IMG/VR virus record: IMGVR_UViG_3300028571_002339
Coordinates: 1-57,821 of that record
Length of the DNA stretch: 57,821 nt
From: a virus
Reading direction: 5' to 3' (one strand)
This document shows positions 42,125-51,089 of the stretch, in pieces. Made by a program: the position numbers and the translations under genes. The stretch's first letter is position 1. Each line of letters begins with the position of its first letter. The notes under the pieces are model-generated. The model searched no databases. It saw only the letters and a program-made list of their open reading frames with translations, and was not told the DNA's origin.

Positions 42125-43366
42125 TTAACTCCATTCCGTAATTTCTTTTTTTGATATAGCAAATTTTTGTACTTTTCTATTTTTAATATCACAATATTTG
42201 CAAAAATCACTTCTATGAGTGCAGAATTCAGCTATTTCTTCATAAGAGTTGGCTTTATAAATATCGATATAGTCATTTTCTGTTACCTCTAAATTTTGAT
42301 TAAAATGCTTATTAAAATAGCCAACATAAGGTATAAATGGACAGGTATATATTTTACCGTGTCTTAAAGTTATACTTTCATTAAATTGATAACAAGATAC
42401 ATACTGGTATTTTTCAACATTCCCTTTTAAATCAAAAGGGTGATGAACAGAGAGTTTATCAATATCTTTACCAAAATATTTATTTTGTCCGGCTTCATTT
42501 GGATTTACTTTTCCGATTTCAACAAATCGTTCATATTTTAAACCATATTGTTTTGCTTTTGTATCAATTTTTTGAAAATCTAATTTTACAGGATATGATG
42601 TAACCATCAATGTTACATCATAATCTTTCATTGCTTGCCATAAATTACCATTTTCACAATTTTCAAGCTGTAATAATAAAATTCCGTTAGTAAAGAAAAA
42701 TATTGTAGATGTTGGGAATTTTTCTCTTGTTATGCGCATAAAATCTATTAATTGTGGGTGTAGAGTTGGCTCTCCACCTTGAATTTTAAAAATGCCCATT
42801 TCGTTATTCATTAATTCTGCAAGACGAGACATATCTTTTTCAAATTCATTAATATCAAGTAACTTTTTATCTGCAATCGGTGAAAAATGATCACAACATT
42901 GGCAATTTAAATTACAGTGGTCTGCAATATTAACTTCTAACCAAAAATTTTCTTTTGAGCGTGGAGTCATTTTATGAGGAATAGTTCTTTTATTCCATTC
43001 TGTCATAAAATATATTTCATCAAATCCATATTTTTTAAGTTGGTTATATGTCCAATTACACATATAATCTTCATTACCGACAATAACACAGGTATCACGT
43101 TGAATTCGTCTTGTTTTATGAAAAATATTTGATTTTGCGACTCTGTCATGAGCTTGCTGCAGAGTATATACTGGTTTGGCTGCATTAACAATCTGATCAT
43201 TATTATCAATCAAAAAGCCTTCTACCACTATATCACACGATTTTAAGAATTTTTCAAGTAATATCTGTGAACATTTACAGTCATAAATAAAAACATGTTT
43301 ATGTTTCCCACAATATTTTACTAAGTCTTCAACTTGAACTATATTTGGGTTATCATTATTAGCCAT
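42125..43366 (-). CDS. Radical SAM protein
   Basis: A 413-residue enzyme. An N-terminal PglD/Rossmann-like region (HVFIYDCKCSQILLEKF, CVIVGNEDYM) is followed by a radical SAM domain with the CxxxCxxC cluster in NIADHCNLNCQCCDHFSP, then IFKIQGGEPTLHPQL and FFTNGILLLQ. Its C-terminal cysteines (CPF, C-x6-CKYC) may bind an auxiliary iron-sulfur cluster. Related proteins modify sugars or amino groups in surface-polysaccharide clusters. The substrate is unknown. It starts at the end of the upstream glycosyltransferase-like gene. Confidence 0.85.
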   Translation of the reverse strand: MANNDNPNIVQVEDLVKYCGKHKHVFIYDCKCSQILLEKFLKSCDIVVEGFLIDNNDQIVNAAKPVYTLQQAHDRVAKSNIFHKTRRIQRDTCVIVGNEDYMCNWTYNQLKKYGFDEIYFMTEWNKRTIPHKMTPRSKENFWLEVNIADHCNLNCQCCDHFSPIADKKLLDINEFEKDMSRLAELMNNEMGIFKIQGGEPTLHPQLIDFMRITREKFPTSTIFFFTNGILLLQLENCENGNLWQAMKDYDVTLMVTSYPVKLDFQKIDTKAKQYGLKYERFVEIGKVNPNEAGQNKYFGKDIDKLSVHHPFDLKGNVEKYQYVSCYQFNESITLRHGKIYTCPFIPYVGYFNKHFNQNLEVTENDYIDIYKANSYEEIAEFCTHRSDFCKYCDIKNRKVQKFAISKKEITEWS

Positions 43367-44588
43367 TATGTGCTCCTATTAATTTATTTGTATCTTTTAT
43401 TTTATTCAATTTAGCGATGACGTCATCTATAATCAATTTCTCATCACTGTATTTGTTTACATCATATTCAAAAATAATTTCATTATTCACATTCGGTAAT
43501 TTTTTAATTGAAAAACCACTTAAAACTTTACTTGATTGAATTCTTTTAAACCCAGGACGCTTAGGAAAATCTGTATAAAAAGCAAATAAAGGTACTCCAG
43601 ATTGTGATAGACATTCCAAGAAGCCACTCCTTAAACCGATAATAGCTTTAGCGTATTTTGAAAGTTCTATAGCTTCTTCATATGTTAAAAATGCAGATTG
43701 AGTTCCTACAACTAAATTTCTAAATTCCATTGAGTTGCAAAAAACTTCATAGCCTAAACTTCTAAATTTTTTACATAAATTTTCCCAAAAATCTTTTTCC
43801 ATTGGTTCATTACTTAATGTTTCAGGAGATATAAAAATGAAATTATTGTTCAATATATAATTCGCAATGTTATTAATTTTGTTTTTTGTTTCAGGAGATA
43901 TTGAAAAATTTGAAAGACTGCAGTATTTCAAATTTAAATGTTGTTTTAAGCATTCATAATAATGTGCGTTATTATTTCTAATTTTATCTTCAGTTTCTAT
44001 GAAATATTTTTCACAAGTTGGAATATATATCGTTTTAGATTTGTAATTCATTTTTATTTTATTAATTGCTCTGGAAACTAAAGGGACATTTACTTTTTTA
44101 ACATAAACCATGGGAATATGAGGGAAGAACATTTTGCATATATTTAAATGATATTTTGCTGTAAAAATAAGAATAAAATTTTTAGATTTATTATTTTCCA
44201 ACCACTGTGCAAAATGGTGCATTAGTAAATAAAATTCACCGCTACGAGAAAGAAATATATAATAATCGTCATATTCATCATATTTATTTAAAATTTTATC
44301 TAAAAATTCGTTTTTGAATTGCCCAGTTGTCTTTTTTATCCAAATTGGCAATGAGAATAAATAAAATATTTTATGTGAATTTTGTAGCTTACTTTGAAAA
44401 AAACGAAAACCAAATACTCTTAAAGTAAAAATGTGTTCGTCTTTATTAAATTTAAAGTAAATTAAATTTAATAATAATTTAATTTTAACTTCCGAATCTT
44501 CTTTATCGATGGATTTGCTGTATATGGTACAACCGCAAATTTTTACTTTGAGTTTTCTTTTTTCTTTTTTCACTTTAATTATTTGCAT
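43359..44588 (-). CDS. Glycosyltransferase-like protein (first of two long paralogues)
   Basis: A 409-residue protein with a GT-B-like layout. The N-terminal region is unrecognised. The C-terminal half has FIFISPETLSNEP, a central FWENLCKKFRSLGYEVF and IGLRSGFLECLSQSGVPLFAFYTDFPKRPGF. The last block is the donor-binding type seen in heptosyltransferase-like and related enzymes. It resembles 44579-45802 and, in its C-terminus, 48666-49721. Role: probably a sugar transferase in envelope glycan synthesis. The exact family is not established. Confidence 0.6.
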   Translation of the reverse strand: MQIIKVKKEKRKLKVKICGCTIYSKSIDKEDSEVKIKLLLNLIYFKFNKDEHIFTLRVFGFRFFQSKLQNSHKIFYLFSLPIWIKKTTGQFKNEFLDKILNKYDEYDDYYIFLSRSGEFYLLMHHFAQWLENNKSKNFILIFTAKYHLNICKMFFPHIPMVYVKKVNVPLVSRAINKIKMNYKSKTIYIPTCEKYFIETEDKIRNNNAHYYECLKQHLNLKYCSLSNFSISPETKNKINNIANYILNNNFIFISPETLSNEPMEKDFWENLCKKFRSLGYEVFCNSMEFRNLVVGTQSAFLTYEEAIELSKYAKAIIGLRSGFLECLSQSGVPLFAFYTDFPKRPGFKRIQSSKVLSGFSIKKLPNVNNEIIFEYDVNKYSDEKLIIDDVIAKLNKIKDTNKLIGAHNG

Positions 44589-45802
44589 AAATCTTTTTCC
44601 TGTTGTTTTTTTACTGTAAAGGAATTTACAATCTGCATGAGTACATTTTTATTAGATAATTCTGACATATTGAATTCATAGAGATTATCTGGATTTATAT
44701 TTGGCAATTTATTCAACCCAAAACCTGACAATACAAATTCAACTGCCATATCGTTAAAGACATATCTATTTCTGAATTTTGTATATAAGCTAAATAACGG
44801 AACATTAGTTTGCAGAAGAGATTCTGTTAATCCACTTCGTAAAGAAACAACGCCTTTGGATAATTTAGCTAATGCAAAAGCTTCACTGAAAGTTAATTTA
44901 CAAGTCTTATAATCACAGCCGATAATATCTGTATCTTTATCAACAATATTCATAAAAACGTCAATTCCAGCATTGTTAAATTCTTCACATAAGTCAACCC
45001 AAAAATCATTGTCATATTCCTCACAAGAGACAGCTTCAGGAGCAATAAACACAAAATTATTAAGATTTAATTTCGTTTTCTTTATTTTTTTTAATAGTGA
45101 ATGGTGAATACCAGCAGGAACTTTGGCTTCCCTAAAATCTAAATCCTTTTCGTCTATTTTAAGTTCATCTATAATTGAATAAAAATAGTGAGAAGTATCA
45201 ATCGGATTATTTTTTATATCCTGTTCAACCTTGATAAAATGTTCCCCTCTAAATAGAGTAAAAAACCTTTGGCGATTAATAGTTGTGCAAAGGTTTTTGA
45301 AATTTTTCTCTAGCTTTGGAATGTAAATATAAGGCACATCAGCCCATAACAATTTTATCAAATCAACATGATATTTTTTTGTCGCAACTAAAATAAAATT
45401 GGTGCTATTAATTTTTTTCAAAAATGGAACTAATAAATAAGTTAAAAACAGGTATATTTCTCCGCTGTTTGCATTTAAAATCAAAACATCATCATATCCG
45501 TTAAAATATTTTCTGTTTTTTTCCTGAAAAATTTGCTTTAAATTTTTTGAGCAAACAAGTTTTTCAAGAAAATATACTTTTCTGTAATTTTCATCTTCTA
45601 TCCTTTTAGTAATTTCTTTCCCAAAAACTTTTGTAGATTTTATCTCTGTATCATCTTCTAGTTTAACTTTTAATGTCAGAATAAGATTCCCTAAAAATCT
45701 TTGAGTTCTCTTTTTGTAACCATTAGTTACAATGTATACTACATTTCCAAATATTTTTACTATTCTTGAACATCCACGTTTTTTATTTTCAAATAACCAC
45801 AT
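44579..45802 (-). CDS. Glycosyltransferase-like protein (second long paralogue)
   Basis: A 407-residue homologue of the neighbouring gene, with FVFIAPEAVSCEEYDNDFWVDL and VVSLRSGLTESLLQTNVPLF matching the other's FIFISPETLSNEP and IIGLRSGFLECLSQSGVPLF. They are diverged paralogues and may add different sugars. The gene overlaps both neighbours, with a weak upstream site before its ATG. Confidence 0.6.
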   Translation of the reverse strand: MWLFENKKRGCSRIVKIFGNVVYIVTNGYKKRTQRFLGNLILTLKVKLEDDTEIKSTKVFGKEITKRIEDENYRKVYFLEKLVCSKNLKQIFQEKNRKYFNGYDDVLILNANSGEIYLFLTYLLVPFLKKINSTNFILVATKKYHVDLIKLLWADVPYIYIPKLEKNFKNLCTTINRQRFFTLFRGEHFIKVEQDIKNNPIDTSHYFYSIIDELKIDEKDLDFREAKVPAGIHHSLLKKIKKTKLNLNNFVFIAPEAVSCEEYDNDFWVDLCEEFNNAGIDVFMNIVDKDTDIIGCDYKTCKLTFSEAFALAKLSKGVVSLRSGLTESLLQTNVPLFSLYTKFRNRYVFNDMAVEFVLSGFGLNKLPNINPDNLYEFNMSELSNKNVLMQIVNSFTVKKQQEKDLCK

Positions 45803-46791
45803 TATATTACTCCGCTATTTAAGCAATCATGGATATGTATAACCCCGACAGGTTTGTTATTTTCTATTACAAACAAATTTGTAATTTTCTTTTCATTCAT
45901 TATTTTTATTGCTTCTGTTGCCATTGCTGAAGGTATAATTGTTTTAGGGCATTTTGTCATCAAGTCAATCGCATTTTTATTTAAAACGTTTGCAGACAGA
46001 CATCTTCTTAAGTCGCCATCTGTTAGAATACCAATGAACTCTCCCAGTGAATTTACAAATCCAACACAGCCTAATCTTTTAGATGTCATTTCTAACAATG
46101 CTTCCTGCATAGAAACTTGTTCTCCCAAAATTGGCAACTCACTACCTGTATGCATTAAATCTGAAACCTTCAATAGCACTGAACCAAGTTTTCCGCCTGG
46201 ATGTCTTTGATTAAAATCAGTTTTCGTAAAACATTTTCGCTCCATTAATGCAACCGTTAAAATATCACCAAGTACAAGCGTTGCCGTAGTTGATGAGGTT
46301 GGAGCTAATCCAAGAGGACAAGCTTCTCTTGCGTTTGGAAGTTTTAGAATGATATCACAGGCTTTTCCAAGTGTACTTTCTTCTTTTTTTGCGATTCCAA
46401 CTAATGGAATGCCAAATCTTTTGCAATAATTTAAAATATCAGCTAGTTCTTTTGATTCTCCGCTATTAGAAATTGCAAAAACAACATCTTCTACTGTTAA
46501 CATTCCTAAATCGCCATGACTGGCTTCTGCCGGATGTATAAAAAATGCAGGTGTTCCTGTTGAGGCTAAAGATGAAACAATCTTGCGTCCTATAATACCT
46601 GATTTTCCCATTCCTGTAAATACAATTCTCCCTGTAGTTTTCTGCATTAAATCTAATACTTTTGTAAGAGATTCATCCAAGCTATCTTCCAAAACTCTTA
46701 AGCTTTCTATTTCTTTTTCAATAGTTTTTTTTGCGGAAATTATATCTGAATTTTCTAATTTTGATATATCTTTAATTATTGTAGATTGCAT
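45802..46791 (-). CDS. kpsF: KpsF/GutQ-type sugar-phosphate isomerase (SIS plus two CBS)
   Basis: A 329-residue isomerase of the KdsD/KpsF/GutQ family. The SIS domain (about 45-175) has RIVFTGMGKSGIIGRKI, FFIHPAEASHGDLGM and AISNSGESKELADIL. Two CBS domains cover about 210-325. The enzyme interconverts D-ribulose 5-phosphate and D-arabinose 5-phosphate, the first step of Kdo synthesis, in LPS and capsule pathways. The other Kdo genes (kdsA, kdsB) are not present in the window, so it could supply host enzymes or act on another sugar phosphate. GGGGGG lies before its ATG. Confidence 0.9.
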   Translation of the reverse strand: MQSTIIKDISKLENSDIISAKKTIEKEIESLRVLEDSLDESLTKVLDLMQKTTGRIVFTGMGKSGIIGRKIVSSLASTGTPAFFIHPAEASHGDLGMLTVEDVVFAISNSGESKELADILNYCKRFGIPLVGIAKKEESTLGKACDIILKLPNAREACPLGLAPTSSTTATLVLGDILTVALMERKCFTKTDFNQRHPGGKLGSVLLKVSDLMHTGSELPILGEQVSMQEALLEMTSKRLGCVGFVNSLGEFIGILTDGDLRRCLSANVLNKNAIDLMTKCPKTIIPSAMATEAIKIMNEKKITNLFVIENNKPVGVIHIHDCLNSGVI

Positions 46792-46800
46792 TTTACCCCC

Positions 46801-47166
46801 CTATAGTTGTGCATTTATTTTATAATTAATCTCTAATTTTTCATCACGTTTTTTATTGATTGCATAAGCTGTTTTTAGTCCTGATGGCTTTTCATCATTG
46901 ACTAAAATCCGCTCACCCATGGGCATATCACAAATCAAATTATTATAACGTAGGTTATTTTCTTTCAAAAATTTAATTAAGCATTCAAGATGTTCAGCTT
47001 TTCTTGCTGTCAAAAGAATTATTTTATCTTCAGGGTTAAGACTATCAAAAAAATCTCTTACTCCATCTAATAAAATGTCACCGCCATTTAGGTGTCCATT
47101 GTGTTTTAATAATGTCCCGTCGACATCTATTATCCAAGTTTTTGCCAAAGGAGATAGTTCAATCAT
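46801..47166 (-). CDS. HAD-type phosphatase (capsule/sugar-phosphate type)
   Basis: A 121-residue single-domain HAD hydrolase. Motif I is TWIIDVDGTLLKHNG (nucleophile Asp and acid/base Asp), motif II is KIILLTARK, and motif III/IV is the GERILVNDEKP segment. It resembles capsule biosynthesis phosphatases. In context it would dephosphorylate a sugar phosphate such as Kdo-8-P or an aldose-1,7-bisphosphate. It starts on the heels of the nucleotidyltransferase (GGGAGG upstream). Confidence 0.75.
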   Translation of the reverse strand: MIELSPLAKTWIIDVDGTLLKHNGHLNGGDILLDGVRDFFDSLNPEDKIILLTARKAEHLECLIKFLKENNLRYNNLICDMPMGERILVNDEKPSGLKTAYAINKKRDEKLEINYKINAQL

Positions 47167-48669
47167 TTAAAAAACCTCCCCAAGTTTCACAATTCCGTTG
47201 TAAAAAGCACCACAAATGGAATCATAATCTTCCCAAGCATATGTAGTTAATGACAACCAAATTATGGCATGTAGTAGTTTGATTTTTCTTTTGTTAACCA
47301 ATGGAAGACAATCGAAGAAAAATTCTTCCATATCTGCCCAGTTATTAGGTTTTATAGCAAATTCAACATCTTCTTTTCTAATATCAAGAGTGAATTTTTT
47401 ACGATTAAACTGGTCATATTCGCCATTTATTGAATAAAATAGTTTGGCCCAATCATAATCCACATCACCATAGAATTTTGTTTTCCCAAAATAACCTCTG
47501 GGATCAATTAAAATAGCCTTCATATCAAACGTATCAAACATTAAATTTGAAAAAGTACAATCTCCGTGAATCAATTTAAATTCTTTTGGAAACATAGTTT
47601 CGATGGTCGTATTTAACTTTTCTTTATTGAAAAACACATTTTTGTAATAACAACCATTAATTTTAATAAATTCATCTTCAGCAAACGGCACAAGTTTTTC
47701 TATTTCTGAAAGTCTATCAAATGTTTTTATAATATAGTTTTCTCTGATATCTTCTACGCAAACAGGCTTTATTGGCTCAAGATTATGTAGTTCTTTTAAG
47801 GCTTCAATAAGTTTTCTTAGAATTTCTCTCTTTTGCGATTTTGTAAGACAATCATATTCATAAATATTCTTCCCTTGAACTCGCTTCATTTTTAGAGGTT
47901 CATACTCGAGTATTTCTGGAATATTTTTATAACCTAAATCTTTGACATGTTTATACCAAGCTATTTCGTCTACTGCTATTTTTTTCCCTTGTTCATTAAT
48001 GCCTGTTTTTATTACTAAATCACCTTCAAAAAACATTTTATTAAATGGGCGGCAACAAGGTCTATCACAATTTGTTTCACTATAAGAAAGCATCGTTCCT
48101 ATCTCTTTAGTTCCGTATAAATCTAATCTTTTGAATTCAATATCTTGTTTTTCAAGCCAGCCAACCAAAGCACCTTCAATTGCAATATTTTTCAAAGGTT
48201 GTTTATTTTCAAAAACAAATAATCCAGCAACACCATTTTCTCTTGATGGGTCTTTAATAAATTCCCCATCAATAAATGACCATCTGCATTCAAAATCTTT
48301 TGATATACCAACAAAATTACCTTTTTCACTTGGAATTTTAAAGTCTTTAGAGAAAATTAAATCACACCATAGAATAATAACCTGTTCTTCCTCTGAAAAA
48401 TCTGTTAATGCTTCTTTAATCCCAGATGCCGTACCTTTTTTTGTTGCTTCAATAATCTTGTAATTGTATTTCGAGCCAAAGGCTTCAAGATATTTGTTCA
48501 ATACATCTGTTTTATAATCCGCAATAATAGAAAATTCTGCATCTGGAAATTTCTGAAAAATATGAAAAATAATCGGCAAATTATCAACAGGCACCAAACA
48601 TTTTGGTTTATTTCTTGTTAATTGTTCTAATCTTGTACCTTTTCCACCTGCTTGGATTATAATTTTCAT
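47167..48669 (-). CDS. Bifunctional sugar/choline nucleotidyltransferase-kinase
   Basis: A 500-residue fusion. Residues 1-230 form an NTP_transferase domain starting MKIIIQAGGKGTRLEQLTRN, with the GGKGTR nucleotide loop and KPKCLVPV. Residues 250-500 form an APH/choline-kinase-like domain with KLIHGDCTFSNLMFD and ILIDPRGYFG (the D-x4-N catalytic loop and the acidic metal site). LicC/LicA-like activities are plausible, as are sugar-1-phosphate activations. Such fusions occur in capsule and LPS loci. It is second in the operon and overlaps the gene before it. Confidence 0.8.
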   Translation of the reverse strand: MKIIIQAGGKGTRLEQLTRNKPKCLVPVDNLPIIFHIFQKFPDAEFSIIADYKTDVLNKYLEAFGSKYNYKIIEATKKGTASGIKEALTDFSEEEQVIILWCDLIFSKDFKIPSEKGNFVGISKDFECRWSFIDGEFIKDPSRENGVAGLFVFENKQPLKNIAIEGALVGWLEKQDIEFKRLDLYGTKEIGTMLSYSETNCDRPCCRPFNKMFFEGDLVIKTGINEQGKKIAVDEIAWYKHVKDLGYKNIPEILEYEPLKMKRVQGKNIYEYDCLTKSQKREILRKLIEALKELHNLEPIKPVCVEDIRENYIIKTFDRLSEIEKLVPFAEDEFIKINGCYYKNVFFNKEKLNTTIETMFPKEFKLIHGDCTFSNLMFDTFDMKAILIDPRGYFGKTKFYGDVDYDWAKLFYSINGEYDQFNRKKFTLDIRKEDVEFAIKPNNWADMEEFFFDCLPLVNKRKIKLLHAIIWLSLTTYAWEDYDSICGAFYNGIVKLGEVF

Positions 48670-49721
48670 TTATTCCCCTCCTTATAGACACAAATACAAG
48701 CAAATAAATAATGCTTTCTACTGTTTGGTTCTTTTCTAATTAACCAAACAGGAATACCTAACATTGAATACTTAATGTATTCTCTTTTTTCTTTTACTCT
48801 CAAAGCTGTGAAGCAAAATCTATACATTTTTTGATTACTCTTTGTCTCAATCTGAAAAAATGGTCCTATTTTATCTACTTGTGACCCAGTCGCAATAATT
48901 TCTTCTATATTTTTACCAGGTATTTTTTTTAGACTATATAAAGAATAAGTTTCTGTATCTGGATAAAATACTGTCATTTTATCTATATAATTTAAAATCA
49001 AGTCAACAAAACCTGAGCGAACAGCATAAACACCAGCACAATTTATACCAATGGCAAGTGATTCTTCCATGCTTAAATCTAAATAAACGGTACCCTTAAT
49101 TGCTTCTTTTTTATCAAGTACACTTGAGATAACTGTGAACCCTTTTTCAAAAAGTCTTTCAACTTCAAGTTCTAAAACTCTTCGATTTATTTTTTTTGTG
49201 GAGAAAGCTTCAGGAGAAAATAAAATTATTTTCTCCAAAGGAGCTATTTTTGAAAGTTTTTGTTCTAATGATGGTGTTATATATGGAGTATTTTTTGGCT
49301 CTTTCCAAACACTGTAATCAGGTAACGCTATGGTCTTTTGAAAAAGCTTGATGAAATCAATTTTTAAATCAGCAAAAGAATTTAATAATTTGTGGTTGTC
49401 ATCTAAAAAATAAGGGTGAGCAACAAAGTACTTACCAATTTGCATTGTAGGGTTTTTATCTGCAATTTGCTCCAATTCATCTTCTGTAAATGCCTTAATT
49501 GAATAATCCGAAATATTAAACAACTTCATTACAATTTCATGCTGTTGCTTGATAATAAAATTTACTTTAGCTTTATAAAAGTCCTCAATAGCCTCTTTAA
49601 AACCACATAGTGCCATGATATCACCATATCCATAAGGAGATATGAGGTTAAATTTATCAGGTGCAATTTCCTGTTTTAAATTATTTAAAAATACGATGTT
49701 ATCTTTACTTGATACCGCCAA
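48666..49721 (-). CDS. Glycosyltransferase-like protein (short paralogue, first gene of the sugar operon)
   Basis: A 351-residue protein, TTG start with AGAGG seven bases upstream (an in-frame stop excludes earlier starts). The C-terminal half has ILFSPEAFSTKKINRR and GVYAVRSGFVDLI, matching the SPE and RSGF blocks of the two long paralogues. The N-terminal YGYGDIMALCGFKEAIED is a possible acceptor-side motif. It begins the operon, 350 bp from the recombinase. No promoter stands out, but the repeats upstream could contain control sites. Confidence 0.55.
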   Translation of the reverse strand: MAVSSKDNIVFLNNLKQEIAPDKFNLISPYGYGDIMALCGFKEAIEDFYKAKVNFIIKQQHEIVMKLFNISDYSIKAFTEDELEQIADKNPTMQIGKYFVAHPYFLDDNHKLLNSFADLKIDFIKLFQKTIALPDYSVWKEPKNTPYITPSLEQKLSKIAPLEKIILFSPEAFSTKKINRRVLELEVERLFEKGFTVISSVLDKKEAIKGTVYLDLSMEESLAIGINCAGVYAVRSGFVDLILNYIDKMTVFYPDTETYSLYSLKKIPGKNIEEIIATGSQVDKIGPFFQIETKSNQKMYRFCFTALRVKEKREYIKYSMLGIPVWLIRKEPNSRKHYLFACICVYKEGNK

Positions 49722-50071
49722 CTATATGCCTCTTTAATCTTTTCAAGCACCACATAATAAACCTTATGTGACGTTTCCACTATTTTTATCGCCATTTTAA
49801 CACAAACATAATAAACCTTGTGTGGTGAATTCCGTTCCCGTCAATGAAACCATACCACAAAAACAGTTGCCATAACAATTTGTAGCAAGTTTATTAACAT
49901 TATTTAAAATATGTTTTTTAAATTTATGTTGTATTAGAAGTATTTTTAGTAAAACAAATACCCTTAAACAGCAAAGAAATAAGGGTTTTATTTTATACAC
50001 CACATAAGGTTTATTAAGTTGTTTTAATAATTAAGTTGTCTTAAGCTTTTAAAACCTTTGTTGATAAGGAG
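49722..50071. repeat. Gene-free gap with three recombination-site-like repeats
   Basis: A 350-bp gap between the sugar operon and the tyrosine recombinase. AATAAACCTTATGTG or a one-base variant occurs at about 49756-49770 and 49810-49824 (direct), and inverted at about 50001-50015. The first copy sits in CACATAA-N6-TTATGTG, 7-bp inverted arms about a 6-bp centre, the geometry of a tyrosine-recombinase core. Nothing matching was found at the other end of the cargo. A 68-residue ORF at 49797-50003 overlaps these repeats and is not credible. Confidence 0.55.
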
Positions 50072-50614
50072 TTACAGAACAAAGTTATTGTAACTTTCGT
50101 CAATTTCTTCTTGTTCAATTCCAATGTATCTTAATGTTGTACTTGGCGACGAATGGTTAAATATTTTTTGAAGAATAACAACATCTTTGAATTGTTGATA
50201 GTGGTGGTAGCCAAAAGTTTTTCTTAGAGAGTGAGTCCCGATTTTACAATCTAAGCCTGCTTCACGACAAGCACCGTTTATAATTTTATAGGCTTGAAAG
50301 CGGTCCAACCTCCCATTAAATCTTGTTTTAAAAAGAGGCTCATCCCCTGATTTTCCCTCAATAAAATTATCAATCATAGCTTTTAATTTGATATTTATTG
50401 GAAATTTTTTGTGTTTTCCTGTTTTCTTCTCAACAACAGCAATATGTGTTTTATTTTGAACATCCTTAATGTTTAGCCCCAAAATATCAGATATTCTTAG
50501 ACCACTGTTTGTACCCATAACAAACATAAGCAGGTTACGCTTGCTCCCTGCTAGTAAAATTTTTTCTACACATTTGATAATTTTTTTATCTCGTATCGGT
50601 TCGACAATGTTCAT
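50072..50614 (-). CDS. Short tyrosine recombinase
   Basis: A 180-residue catalytic-domain-only integrase: Arg40 in SGLRISDIL, a lysine in VVEKKTGK, H128-x-x-R131 in THSLRKTFGYHHYQ, H154 and nucleophile Tyr163 in TLRYIG. All catalytic residues are present, but the usual N-terminal core-binding domain is missing. Similar short enzymes occur in mobile elements of Firmicutes. It lies between Mor and the cargo and has site-like repeats next to it. It may resolve, invert or insert DNA there, or integrate the element at the tRNA. Confidence 0.88.
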   Translation of the reverse strand: MNIVEPIRDKKIIKCVEKILLAGSKRNLLMFVMGTNSGLRISDILGLNIKDVQNKTHIAVVEKKTGKHKKFPINIKLKAMIDNFIEGKSGDEPLFKTRFNGRLDRFQAYKIINGACREAGLDCKIGTHSLRKTFGYHHYQQFKDVVILQKIFNHSSPSTTLRYIGIEQEEIDESYNNFVL

Positions 50615-50689
50615 TTTTTCTCCTTATACTGTCCTGTACCTCCTAAAAAGCCACAGGCTCAAAATTAGAGAGTATTTGCTGTTGTATTA

Positions 50690-51001
50690 TTATTTAAGTC
50701 CAGTACGTTGTCTTGCAATTTTGTAAATATATCCTTCAGAAACTCCGCATACTTTTGCAAGCTCATAACGAGATTTTTTGGAACCGTCATAATGTTTTTT
50801 TATGTAGCGGATTTTGGCATTTGCTGCAGCTTTTTGAGGTATGGAAATGTTTATGCCTTGCAGTTCACACATCATCTTTACTGCTACTTCAAGGCTTATT
50901 AAATCGGCAACGATTCTTAAATCCTCATTTGGCAAATCATCTTTTGTTATTTCTTGAGCCCATGGTTGTTTAATTTCTAATTGTTCGTCCAAAATAACCA
51001 C
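50690..51001 (-). CDS. mor: Mor/C-type middle transcription activator
   Basis: A 103-residue protein of the Mor transcription activator family. LPNEDLRIVADLISLEVAVK is followed by a beta-turn region (GINISIPQKAAANAK) and a C-terminal HTH (ELAKVCGVSEGYIYKIARQ). In Mu, Mor activates the middle promoter for C, which then turns on the late genes. No separate C gene was found, so this protein may do both jobs. Candidate target promoters are the divergent late region at 32006-32256. Confidence 0.85.
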   Translation of the reverse strand: MVILDEQLEIKQPWAQEITKDDLPNEDLRIVADLISLEVAVKMMCELQGINISIPQKAAANAKIRYIKKHYDGSKKSRYELAKVCGVSEGYIYKIARQRTGLK

Positions 51002-51036
51002 CTTTATTGAATATTAACGGTATTTAGTCTCATCAG

Positions 51037-51053
51037 TTGAGGTATTACCTCAA
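51037..51053. promoter_or_regulatory. Perfect 7-bp inverted repeat upstream of mor
   Basis: TTGAGGT and ACCTCAA with a 3-nt spacer lie in the 88-bp gap upstream of mor on the minus strand. A possible operator or short hairpin. Confidence 0.35.
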
Positions 51054-51089
51054 GACGAGAAGGTTGTTCTATTACCCTCTCGTTTCGAC

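Noticed and set aside
39192-49721. Host chromosomal LPS locus outside the phage
   Set aside because: It is flanked by phage early genes on one side and phage head genes on the other, inside the tRNA repeats, so it is part of the element unless the assembly is wrong.
49797-50003. 68-residue minus ORF in the gap by the tyrosine recombinase
   Set aside because: It overlaps the site-like repeats, has no ribosome site, and its residues look like translated A/T-rich spacer.
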